From assembly GCF_006974145.1 (NCBI RefSeq), contig NZ_CP039456.1, positions 1,394,001 to 1,458,000 of the forward strand: a stretch of 64,000 nt of DNA. The letters are read 5' to 3'. Below are positions 7,076-14,851 of this stretch, one piece after another. How positions within the stretch are numbered: the first letter of the stretch is position 1; each line of letters begins with the position of its first letter. The notes beneath the pieces are model-generated. The model saw only the letters and a list, made by a program, of their open reading frames with translations. It was not told the DNA's origin and did no database searches. This DNA is from Changchengzhania lutea. GTDB lineage: Bacteria; Bacteroidota; Bacteroidia; Flavobacteriales; Flavobacteriaceae. The translations under genes and the position numbers were made by a program.

Positions 7076-8233
7076 ATGGACAAACCAATCTCTATAACGG
7101 CTATAGCATCTATTTCCCCCTTGGGAAAATCATTGGCCGACACTTGGACGAATTATCAAACGGACAGCCATTTTATCAAAGAAAAAAAGTTTAAAAATGA
7201 TCCTGTTTTAGTCGCTGAAATTCCAAAAGAAGCAAAACAAGACATTGAATTATTAAGACAATCTGACAGCAAATATAAATCGCTTGACAATACGGTTTTA
7301 TATGCCATTTACGCCTCTAGACAAGCCGTAAGAGATGCCGGTTGGAAAAATACAGACAATTTTGGTATCAATATCGGCTCATCAAGGGGCGCGACACATC
7401 TCTTTGAAACCTATCACGAAGATTTTCTTAAAAATAACAAGGCCAAAACCCTAAGTTCGCCAACCACAACTTTAGGGAATATCTCATCTTGGGTGGCTCA
7501 TGATTTACAAACTAAGGGCCCAAACATTAGCCATTCTATTACCTGTTCAACGGCATTGCATGCGGTACTAAACGGAATTGCTTGGATAAATTCTGGCATG
7601 TGCCGTTCCTTTTTGGTTGGCGGCAGTGAAGCGCCATTAACAGGGTTTACTATTGCGCAAATGCAAGCTTTAAAAATTTATGCTAAAGACACTAATGACT
7701 ATCCGTGCAAAGCCTTAGACCTGAACAAAACCCAAAACACGATGGTATTGGGAGAAGGCGCTTCTATGGCCTGTTTAGAATCTGGCAGAAAAGAAAATGC
7801 CTTAGCTATTATTAATGGTATGGGTTATGCCACCGAAATTCTTGAACATAACATCTCCATTTCAAGCGATGCCAAATGTTTTCAAAAATCCATGCAAATG
7901 GCATTGGGCGGCATGAATCCGGAGGCCGTTGATGCTATTGTAATGCATGCTCCAGGGACTATAAAAGGCGATCAATCGGAATATAAGGCCATTGAAACCC
8001 TATTTAAAACAAAGATGCCCGCTTTAACTTCCAATAAATGGAAAATAGGGCACACCTTTGGTGCTTCTGGAATGTTGAGCATAGAATTGGCGATTTTAAT
8101 GTTACAACATCAAACCTTTATAAACGTGCCCTATTTAGATAACGAGCACCAACCGACCACACTCAATCATATTTTAGTGAATGCCGTAGGTTTTGGCGGA
8201 AATGCCGTGAGTATTTTGTTATCTAAAAAATAA
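7076..8233 (+). CDS. FabF-like beta-ketoacyl synthase in the biotin operon
   Basis: A condensing enzyme of 385 residues with a complete Cys-His-His active site: Cys157 in SITCSTALHA, His291 in MHAPGTIKGD and His326 in SNKWKIGHTFGASG. It is thus likely catalytic, not a chain-length-factor type. It is shorter than FabF (about 410 residues) and lies between bioA and bioB. No bioC, bioH, bioG, bioW or bioI is seen in the window. A role in building the pimeloyl moiety is a reasonable inference from position, but substrate and partner acyl carrier are unknown. It could also be a diverged fatty-acid ketosynthase recruited by chance. Confidence 0.88.
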   Translation: MDKPISITAIASISPLGKSLADTWTNYQTDSHFIKEKKFKNDPVLVAEIPKEAKQDIELLRQSDSKYKSLDNTVLYAIYASRQAVRDAGWKNTDNFGINIGSSRGATHLFETYHEDFLKNNKAKTLSSPTTTLGNISSWVAHDLQTKGPNISHSITCSTALHAVLNGIAWINSGMCRSFLVGGSEAPLTGFTIAQMQALKIYAKDTNDYPCKALDLNKTQNTMVLGEGASMACLESGRKENALAIINGMGYATEILEHNISISSDAKCFQKSMQMALGGMNPEAVDAIVMHAPGTIKGDQSEYKAIETLFKTKMPALTSNKWKIGHTFGASGMLSIELAILMLQHQTFINVPYLDNEHQPTTLNHILVNAVGFGGNAVSILLSKK

Positions 8234-8283
8234 AAGCGTAACTTTTAAATTAGTATTTTTGAAATTGAATAACCAACAGATTT

Positions 8284-9378
8284 ATGAGCGAGATAAGACA
8301 CAACTGGACTAAGGAAGATATTCTTAATATTTATAATAAACCCTTAATGGAATTGCTTTACGAAGCAGCTACCATTCACCGTTTGCACCACGATCCTAAT
8401 ACGGTTCAGGTGAGCACCTTGCTATCTATTAAAACGGGGGGTTGTCCAGAAGATTGTGGTTATTGTCCGCAGGCAGCACGTTATCACACCGATATTGAGG
8501 GGAATGATTTAATGTCTCTTCAGCAAGTAAAAGCGCAAGCTTTACGAGCCAAATCAAGCGGAAGCTCGCGCGTATGCATGGGTGCCGCATGGCGAAATGT
8601 AAAAGACGGCGAGGAGTTTGACCAAGTTTTAGAAATGGTACGCACCATAAACAAATTGGATATGGAAGTGTGCTGTACCTTGGGTATGATTACCGAAAAC
8701 CAGGCCCAACGTTTAGCAGAAGCCGGATTATATGCTTACAACCATAACTTAGATTCCTCTGAAGAGTATTATAAAGAAGTCATTTCCACGCGAGGTTACG
8801 AAGACCGTTTAGAAACTATTGATAATGTACGTAAAACCAATGTTACAGTGTGTAGTGGCGGTATTATTGGTATGGGCGAAAAGATTGAAGACAGAGCTGG
8901 CATGTTAGTCACCTTATCAACATTAAATCCGCAGCCAGAATCAGTTCCTATTAATGCGTTGGTAGCCGTTGAAGGCACGCCTCTAGAAGACCAAGAACCT
9001 GTATCTATTTGGGATATGGTTCGTATGGTAGCTACCACTAGAATCGTGATGCCCGAAACCCAAGTACGATTAAGTGCGGGTAGAACCGACATGACCAGAG
9101 AAGGACAAGCCATGTGCTTTTTTGCTGGTGCCAATTCCCTTTTTGCAGGTGATAAATTATTAACCACACCCAATCCAGATGTGAACGAGGATATGAAAAT
9201 GTTTGAGTTATTGGGCTTGAACCCGCAAAAGCCCTTCATTAAAAAAATGCAACCTGAAACCGTTGAGGCCAATAATTCTCAGTATCAAGCCTTAGGTGAA
9301 AAGCCGAAATGGACACGGCCAGAGCATGCTATTGAACGTAATGAAGCAGCAAAGGCAAAAGCTAAGACTGTTAAGTAG
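8284..9378 (+). CDS. bioB: biotin synthase
   Basis: A radical-SAM enzyme of 364 residues that inserts sulfur into dethiobiotin. The SAM-cluster cysteines are Cys54, Cys58 and Cys61 in GGCPEDCGYCPQAARY. The auxiliary [2Fe-2S] ligands are seen in RVCMGAAWR, EVCCTLGM and TVCSGGIIGMGE, with the Arg ligand in RLSAGR. The C-terminal tail after about residue 330 is charged and lineage-specific. Last gene of the biotin operon; followed by a repeat starting one base after its stop. Confidence 0.97.
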   Translation: MSEIRHNWTKEDILNIYNKPLMELLYEAATIHRLHHDPNTVQVSTLLSIKTGGCPEDCGYCPQAARYHTDIEGNDLMSLQQVKAQALRAKSSGSSRVCMGAAWRNVKDGEEFDQVLEMVRTINKLDMEVCCTLGMITENQAQRLAEAGLYAYNHNLDSSEEYYKEVISTRGYEDRLETIDNVRKTNVTVCSGGIIGMGEKIEDRAGMLVTLSTLNPQPESVPINALVAVEGTPLEDQEPVSIWDMVRMVATTRIVMPETQVRLSAGRTDMTREGQAMCFFAGANSLFAGDKLLTTPNPDVNEDMKMFELLGLNPQKPFIKKMQPETVEANNSQYQALGEKPKWTRPEHAIERNEAAKAKAKTVK

Positions 9379-9404
9379 CGTCATTTCGACGATAAGAGAA
9401 ATCT
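9379..9404. repeat. CGTCATTTCGAC-type intergenic repeat
   Basis: CGTCATTTCGACGATAAGAG followed by AAATCT directly after the bioB stop, a unit I recognise as frequent in flavobacterial intergenic regions. A second partial unit, CCTCATTTCGACATGAC, is at 9766-9782. The two flank the decayed GIY-YIG gene. Confidence 0.5.
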
Positions 9405-9446
9405 GATAATCTTAATCTGTGAAAACCTAACTATTTTTCGTTGCTA

Positions 9447-9740
9447 CATAAATACGTCGTTTATATTACTACTAATAAATACCGAACCACATGATACATA
9501 GGTTTTACCAATAATATCCAAAATAGATTATCTCAACATTATTTTGATAGTCAACATACTAAAAAATCTTTTGCAGGAAAATATGCATGCATCTATATGG
9601 TTTATTACGAAACATTCAAATATCCAAAATTACGGATTGCAAGAGAAAAAGGACTCAAAAAATGGTGACGCGAAAAGAAAAATAAATTAATATCAGATTT
9701 CAATTCTAAGTGGGAGACTTTAAATCATCACATATTCTAA
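9447..9740 (+). pseudogene. decayed GIY-YIG nuclease gene
   Basis: A 98-codon frame on the plus strand reads as a single-domain GIY-YIG endonuclease (UvrC/YhbQ type) interrupted by two in-frame TGA codons, at 9492-9494 and 9666-9668. Recognisable pieces are YVVYITTNKYRT, then YIGFTNNIQNRLSQHY, KKSFAGKYACIYMVYYETF, LRIAREKGLKKW and WETLNHHIF before the true stop. The GIY motif is altered to VVY and the start is not preserved. Each nonsense codon could arise by one base change from a common codon at that place in the family (Leu and Ser). It is therefore called a pseudogene. The rest of 9405-10008 holds only repeats. Confidence 0.8.
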
Positions 9741-9790
9741 TCTTTATGCGATGTCTCAATCGTTCCTCATTTCGACATGACTAAAAAACA

Positions 9791-9933
9791 CCTGCGTTAG
9801 GGATAGCAGCGGCATCCTTTTTTGTGCCCAACAATACGTTATAATAGAAACTCATTTTAAGAGGTATTGCGAGCATTTATTGAGATCCTGAAATAAATTT
9901 AGCACAAAAAAGATATAGCGTATAGCCCGACCC
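9791..9933. repeat. CGGCATCC palindromic element, copy 1
   Basis: The left arm near 9801-9828 (GGATAGCAGCGGCATCC then TTTTTTGTGC) pairs with the right arm at 9902-9929 (GCACAAAAAAGATATAGCG then TATAGCC). Between them are 73 bp that include GAGATCCTGAAATAAATTTA, a half REP unit. The same element, inverted and compact, is found at 50664-50729. It resembles a repeat common in Flavobacteriaceae genomes. It may form a large cruciform. Confidence 0.7.
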
Positions 9934-10008
9934 TTGTGGTAACGCACAAATTACTTTTTTACTTCGACTCTATTTTAATACCTTTGACTCCCTTAAAACT
10001 CGGAAGCA

Positions 10009-10869
10009 TTGTCCTTAAACCTTCAAGATATACCGCGCGTTCATACCATTAGTAAGGCTAATTTTATAGAGTACTACCTAAAGCCGCAAAAGCCTGTTGT
10101 GATCGAGCATTTTATTGATGATTGGCCAGCCTATAGCAAATGGAATTTAGCGTATATGAAACGTTTGGGAGGCGACATTACGGTGCCGTTATATGATGAC
10201 CGCCCCGTGGATTATAAGGATGGGTTTAATGAGCCGCATACTAAAATGAAATTGGGTGATTATGTCGATTTATTACAGCGCGAACCTACCAAATACCGTA
10301 TTTTTTTATGGAATGCCTTAAAGGAAATACCGCAGTTACAAAAGGATTTCTGGTTTCCGGATTTTGGTTTAAGGCTGATGAAAGGTTTGCCTATGCTATT
10401 TTTTGGAGGTCGCGATGCACACACTTTTATGCATTATGATATTGATTTAGCCAATATTTTTCATTTTCATTTTGAAGGCAAAAAACAATGTATTTTGTTT
10501 GACCAAAAGCAAACCGATTATTTATATAAAATTCCGCATTCCTTAATTACCCGCGAGGATATTGATTTTAATAATCCTGATTTTGATAAATGGCCCGCAC
10601 TTAAAAAAGCCACCGGATATAAAACAGAACTCAATCATGGTGAAACGCTGTATATGCCCGAAGGCTATTGGCATTATATGCGTTACATCACACCAGGTTT
10701 TTCTATGAGCTTGCGCGCTATTGCCAGAAACCCAAAAAACTTTAGTAAGGCTGTTTATAATTTATTGATCATGCGTCAATATGATAACGTTATGCGTCGC
10801 TTTAAAGGGCAGAAATGGATAGATTGGAAAAATGAACAGGCTATAAAATCCACAAATAAACGTTTGTAA
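10009..10869 (+). CDS. cupin-like (JmjC/cupin_8) putative 2-oxoglutarate-dependent oxygenase
   Basis: A 286-residue protein of the cupin_8/JmjC-like group. The N-terminus (KPVVIEHFIDDWPAYSKWN) is typical of the family. The iron-binding facial triad is visible as His142 and Asp144 in FMHYDIDLANIF and His222 in MPEGYWHYM. These residues predict an Fe(II)/2OG hydroxylase acting on a protein or small molecule; the substrate is unknown. The start is TTG at 10009, since no ATG occurs near the conserved N-terminus, and GGAAG sits just upstream. Members of this group are widespread in Flavobacteriia. Confidence 0.85.
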   Translation: MSLNLQDIPRVHTISKANFIEYYLKPQKPVVIEHFIDDWPAYSKWNLAYMKRLGGDITVPLYDDRPVDYKDGFNEPHTKMKLGDYVDLLQREPTKYRIFLWNALKEIPQLQKDFWFPDFGLRLMKGLPMLFFGGRDAHTFMHYDIDLANIFHFHFEGKKQCILFDQKQTDYLYKIPHSLITREDIDFNNPDFDKWPALKKATGYKTELNHGETLYMPEGYWHYMRYITPGFSMSLRAIARNPKNFSKAVYNLLIMRQYDNVMRRFKGQKWIDWKNEQAIKSTNKRL

Positions 10870-10929
10870 TTAAAACCTTAACAATTACAAAACTTAGTAA
10901 TACATTTGCACACTCAAAAAATAAAAATA

Positions 10930-11422
10930 ATGAAGAAAATAATTTTAGTAGTAACCTTATTAAGTGCTTACTTAATAAATGCACAAGCTTTTATAGGTAG
11001 TGGCGATAACAAATTTCAAGTTGGTGCAAATTTTTCAAGATAATGGTACAGGGCTTAACGCCAGTTACGATTTTGGTGTTGGCGAGAACATGTCTTTAGG
11101 TCTTTCGTCTACCTACGCCTTAGGTGTTGATGATGCGCTTGATGCTGATTTTGGAGATCGTTTTGATGTTAGAGCGCGTTTTAACGCCAACTTAGGCAGT
11201 GTGGTTAATATTGATGAGAATTTTGATATTTACCCAGGTTTAAGTTTTGGTTTAAAAAACTTTGGCGGCCATTTAGGGATGCGTTATTTTTTTACTGAAG
11301 GTTTCGGGATTTATACCGAATTCAATACGCCTTTTGCTAAATACAATACCGATAGATTAACGCCAGATGAAAAACTACACAACCAGTTTACCGTAAATTT
11401 AGGTGCTGCCTTTAACTTATAA
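10930..11422 (+). pseudogene. DUF6646-like outer membrane beta-barrel protein, frameshifted in a T run
   Basis: ATG at 10930 starts MKKIILVVTLLSAYLINAQ, a signal peptide, then AFIGSGDNKFQVGANF before the frame reaches a stop at about 11041. The next frame continues with QDNGTGLNASYDFGVGENMS and runs to TAA at 11422, with alternating strands ending FTVNLGAAFNL. The two parts join in one frame if the five T residues at 11031-11035 were four. The repaired product would be 163 residues, a small eight-stranded-type barrel resembling DUF6646. The cause may be a real mutation, slippage at the homopolymer or a sequencing error. The downstream part shows no other damage, arguing for a recent or artefactual event. 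Confidence 0.8.
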
Positions 11423-11444
11423 ACCCTATACTTTTAAAAAAAGC

Positions 11445-11461
11445 GAATAAGAGAATTATTC
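11445..11461. terminator. possible bidirectional terminator
   Basis: GAATAA (11445-11450) and TTATTC (11456-11461) form a short stem around GAGAA. An A-run lies upstream and a T-run (11471-11476) downstream, between the convergent barrel gene and recX. The stem is weak, so confidence is modest. Confidence 0.4.
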
Positions 11462-11481
11462 TTTACCCGATTTTTTATGCC

Positions 11482-11955
11482 TTACTTGATGATTTCGTGT
11501 GCTTTAGCATAAACTAAATGCGACTCCCAACCGCGATATAAAAAATAATCTATAAACTTCTTTCTTTTCTTCATAACATGCATTTCGGTAATGATTTTCG
11601 CTCTTTTTTCGGCTAAATCATTAAAAATCTCGATATACTCCGCCTCTGGTATTTCTGCAAGTGCCTGATTTATATTAACTTTGGACACGTCCTTTTGCTT
11701 TAGTTCATAAGTTAATCGGCGTCGACCCCAAGCCTTAATTCTAAACTTACCACTTACAAATGTTTTGGCAAAACGTTCTTCGTTAAGAAAGTTGTGTTGC
11801 AACAGGTGTACTACAATCATATCGATAGCTTCAGGTATCATACGCATAGACACTAATTTTTGCCTGACTTCTTGATGACAACGTTCTTGGTACGCACAAT
11901 AATGCTCTAGTTTTTTGGTAGCTTCTTGTAGGGTATATGTTTTATTTGATTGCAT
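11482..11955 (-). CDS. recX: regulatory protein RecX
   Basis: A 157-residue, highly basic, helical protein with RecX signatures: CAYQERCHQEVRQKL near the N-terminus, HNFLNEERFAKTFVSGKFRIKAWGRRRLTYELKQKDV in the middle (the FAK...K...WG..RI..EL core) and a C-terminal repeat with YFLYRGWESHLV. RecX modulates RecA filaments. recA is not in the window. The gene is convergent with the barrel gene at 10930. Confidence 0.92.
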   Translation of the reverse strand: MQSNKTYTLQEATKKLEHYCAYQERCHQEVRQKLVSMRMIPEAIDMIVVHLLQHNFLNEERFAKTFVSGKFRIKAWGRRRLTYELKQKDVSKVNINQALAEIPEAEYIEIFNDLAEKRAKIITEMHVMKKRKKFIDYFLYRGWESHLVYAKAHEIIK

Positions 11956-12041
11956 AGGCTTTCAAAAATAACAATAGATACATTAACAATAAGAATAAAA
12001 ATTTATAAAAACCAAATCGTAGATTTTCAAAAGGTAACACG

Positions 12042-14573
12042 ATGCAAAACTTGACTTATAAATCATCCCTTACATTTTTAATAGGTTGCTTGTTTGTGGT
12101 GTCTTTTGGGTTTGGGCAAATAAAATTAGCTGAAGTAAATTTTGAAAAATCAGGAGGGTATTCTACAAGTATTCCAGAATTTACAGATTTTGTTGATCCT
12201 GGAACAGGAACGGATGGAAGGGATTATTTTATTAGAACAGACGGGGCTAATATTAGAGCAGAAATATTTACCAACAAACAAGGGTCTTATTATTTTACCG
12301 CCCAAGATCATAGCGCTGATGGCAGACCCAATATTGCCAGATTATTTTTAAACAATTTGAACGTAAGCGGCTATTCTAATTTAGTGTTTAAAATACATCT
12401 TGCTGAGGATGATTTAGTAGATGGAAGTACAAATCATTGGGATAACCCAGACTATGTCCATATTGGTTATGATATTGATGACACCGGAATTTATTCAGAC
12501 CTTTTATGGATTGAAGGGTCTGGGGGTGACAATAGCGCACCCAGAATAGATACAGATTTTGACGGTACAGGTGATGGTACAGAAATCACGGATGAGTTCG
12601 TGCAATTCTCTGAAACCATAGGTGGTATAGGGAGTCTTTTAGACATCCAGATAGAATTTAGACTAAACGCCGAGGGAGAAGATATTGCCATCGACAATAT
12701 TGAAATTTGGGGGACTTTAGACCCTTGTGGTTCAGCGGTGACTTGGGATGGTTCTTCTTGGGATAACGCTGGTGCCGGACCAGATATCACAACACCTGCA
12801 ATTATTAACGCTGATTTTAACACTGGCACAAACGGAAGTTTTAGTGCTTGTAATTTAACCGTATCTAACGATTCCGATTTATTTATTGCAGATAACACTT
12901 TTGTGGAAATTCAAAATGATATAAGGGTTGATGCTTTAAGTTCTATTGATATTGCACCTACAGGTGCTATAGTTCAGAGAAATGATTTTAGTGATCTTAT
13001 AAACAGCGGTTCTATGTCCGTTGACAAAATAACCGCTCCTATGGACGCTTGGTATGAATACACCTATTGGAGTTCGCCTGTTTCAAATGAAACTATTGTT
13101 GGAGCGATTCCTGACTCTGAACCTAGTAGACGTTTTGTATATAATGGGCAGGATTTTTTGGATGCCACTGCCGAATCCAATAATGACAATTCATCTGATT
13201 CCGGTCAGGACGATGTAGATGATGATGGCAATGATTGGGCACGGGTAGATAGCACGACAGTTATGGAAGCAGGCGTTGGATACGCTACTACATTAACTGA
13301 GTTTGCCTATAATATTGTGCCAGGAACATCTAATAAAAGTTTTAGATTTACTTTTACAGGTGATTTTCATAATGGTGTTTATAAAATTCCTGTATATAGA
13401 AATGACTCTGAAATGGCAGACAACAACTGGAATTTAATAGGAAACCCATATCCTTCAGCTATTGATGCGGATCTGTTTTTAGAAGTCAATAGTGCTATTC
13501 CTCAAGATATTAGCGGCATCGATTATACTGGCATCCCATATATAGATGGTGCGATTTTTTTATGGTCTCAAGACACGAATTTTTCTGCTAATAACAATGG
13601 AAATGAAGCACTAAATTTTTCAGCCTCAGACTACGCTATAATCAATGGATCGGGTGAAACTGCCGGTGGCGATGGGATACAGCCAAATCGATTTATCCCT
13701 TCGGGTCAAGCCTTTTTTGTATCCATGTCTAATGATGCCCCTGCCGATTTGTTTTCTGGAGATGTTTACACAACAGAGGTCAGGTTTAATAATGGGATGC
13801 GTACTTCTGGGACTACGGATAACAGTCAATTCTTTAAAAACTCATATACTAAAAAGAGTTCTACTTTAAATGCTAATAAATTATGGATTGATTTAACTTC
13901 TGATAATGGCGTGTATAATCAAACTCTTGTCGCTTATATAAACGGTGCTTCTAACGATGATGATGGTGCTTATTTTGATGCTCGTAAAAGTCCATCTGCT
14001 GGTACTTCTGCAATACTATATACTATTATAGAAAATTCTGATAAAAAATTCGCTATTCAAGGAAAATCACCACATAGCTTAAATGAAGATGAAATTATAC
14101 CACTTGGATTTAGTACGACTATAGATGTAGCTACCTTATACAAACTATCTATTGCGCAATTAGAAGGCGACTTTTTAGACAACAATCCTATCTTTTTAAA
14201 TGACAAACTTTTAAACACCGTGCATGATTTATCGGCATCAGATTATAGCTTTACATCCGAAGTCGGGGAATTTAACGAGCGTTTTGAAATCGCCTTTACT
14301 GCCAGTGCATTTTCTACCGAAGAACTCCGCGCAGAGCAGCATGGATTGAAAATTATAGAAAGTAATGGTAACCGTGTACAGTTTAGCGTAAACCCTAATC
14401 TAAACATTAAAACTGTTGTTATTTTTGATGTATTGGGCAGACCCTTGTACAATTTAAAAGGGACGCAACCTACCGAAACGTTTACCTTATCCAATTTAAA
14501 GAACACGGTTTATATTGCTAAGGTGACCTTGTCAAATGGTGCCGTGATTACTAAAAAGGCTCTAAAAAAATAA
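12042..14573 (+). CDS. large secreted protein with type IX secretion sorting domain
   Basis: An 843-residue protein with signal peptide (residues 1-25, ending FGFGQ) and a C-terminal T9SS type A sorting domain of about 75 residues, containing VVIFDVLGRPLYNL, TFTLSNLKNTVYIAKV and ITKKALKK. The body carries many Asp/Asn/Ser-rich turns, for example DDVDDDGNDWARVD, possible calcium-binding loops, and strand-rich segments such as WNLIGNPYPSAIDADLF, a motif common in large flavobacterial surface proteins. No catalytic domain is recognised. It should be exported by Sec, then by the T9SS, and attached to or released from the surface. Stands alone as a single gene. Confidence 0.88.
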   Translation: MQNLTYKSSLTFLIGCLFVVSFGFGQIKLAEVNFEKSGGYSTSIPEFTDFVDPGTGTDGRDYFIRTDGANIRAEIFTNKQGSYYFTAQDHSADGRPNIARLFLNNLNVSGYSNLVFKIHLAEDDLVDGSTNHWDNPDYVHIGYDIDDTGIYSDLLWIEGSGGDNSAPRIDTDFDGTGDGTEITDEFVQFSETIGGIGSLLDIQIEFRLNAEGEDIAIDNIEIWGTLDPCGSAVTWDGSSWDNAGAGPDITTPAIINADFNTGTNGSFSACNLTVSNDSDLFIADNTFVEIQNDIRVDALSSIDIAPTGAIVQRNDFSDLINSGSMSVDKITAPMDAWYEYTYWSSPVSNETIVGAIPDSEPSRRFVYNGQDFLDATAESNNDNSSDSGQDDVDDDGNDWARVDSTTVMEAGVGYATTLTEFAYNIVPGTSNKSFRFTFTGDFHNGVYKIPVYRNDSEMADNNWNLIGNPYPSAIDADLFLEVNSAIPQDISGIDYTGIPYIDGAIFLWSQDTNFSANNNGNEALNFSASDYAIINGSGETAGGDGIQPNRFIPSGQAFFVSMSNDAPADLFSGDVYTTEVRFNNGMRTSGTTDNSQFFKNSYTKKSSTLNANKLWIDLTSDNGVYNQTLVAYINGASNDDDGAYFDARKSPSAGTSAILYTIIENSDKKFAIQGKSPHSLNEDEIIPLGFSTTIDVATLYKLSIAQLEGDFLDNNPIFLNDKLLNTVHDLSASDYSFTSEVGEFNERFEIAFTASAFSTEELRAEQHGLKIIESNGNRVQFSVNPNLNIKTVVIFDVLGRPLYNLKGTQPTETFTLSNLKNTVYIAKVTLSNGAVITKKALKK

Positions 14574-14707
14574 TGCGTTTTCAAATGGGTAGTGGCATCA
14601 AAATAGTTGGCGACCAGATTCTTTCAACGAGTCGTCATAACTGTTGGCTTTGTTATGCTTTAAACAATCTGGGGTTGATTAATAAATTTTTAATTAGTTA
14701 TTAAAAT

Positions 14708-14782
14708 CCTACAAGGTTTTCAAATCTTGTAGAATTATTTTGTAATTCTAATACCTACAAGGTCAAAATAAGACCTTGCAGG
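14708..14782. repeat. paired CTACAAGG palindromes
   Basis: Two consecutive hairpins in the gap after the T9SS protein. The first has stem CTACAAG (14709-14715) and CTTGTAG (14726-14732). The second has stem CCTACAAGGTC (14754-14764) and GACCTTGCAGG (14772-14782), 10 of 11 paired. They could end transcription of the convergent genes, but no strong T run follows, and relatedness to 3371-3403 suggests a dispersed repeat. Nothing else is seen in 14574-14851. Confidence 0.65.
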
Positions 14783-14851
14783 ATATGAAAAAGAATTATT
14801 TGTTGTTGAAATTCAGGTTTTTTAATCTTGAACATTAATCGAACCCAGGTT

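Noticed and set aside
8796-9272. Minus-strand 158-codon frame
   Set aside because: Antisense to bioB, whose coding strand is certain.
9447-9740. TGA read as an amino acid in the GIY-YIG frame
   Set aside because: TGA is a normal stop for other genes here (for example bioD-preceding DUF2007 gene); two nonsense mutations are simpler.
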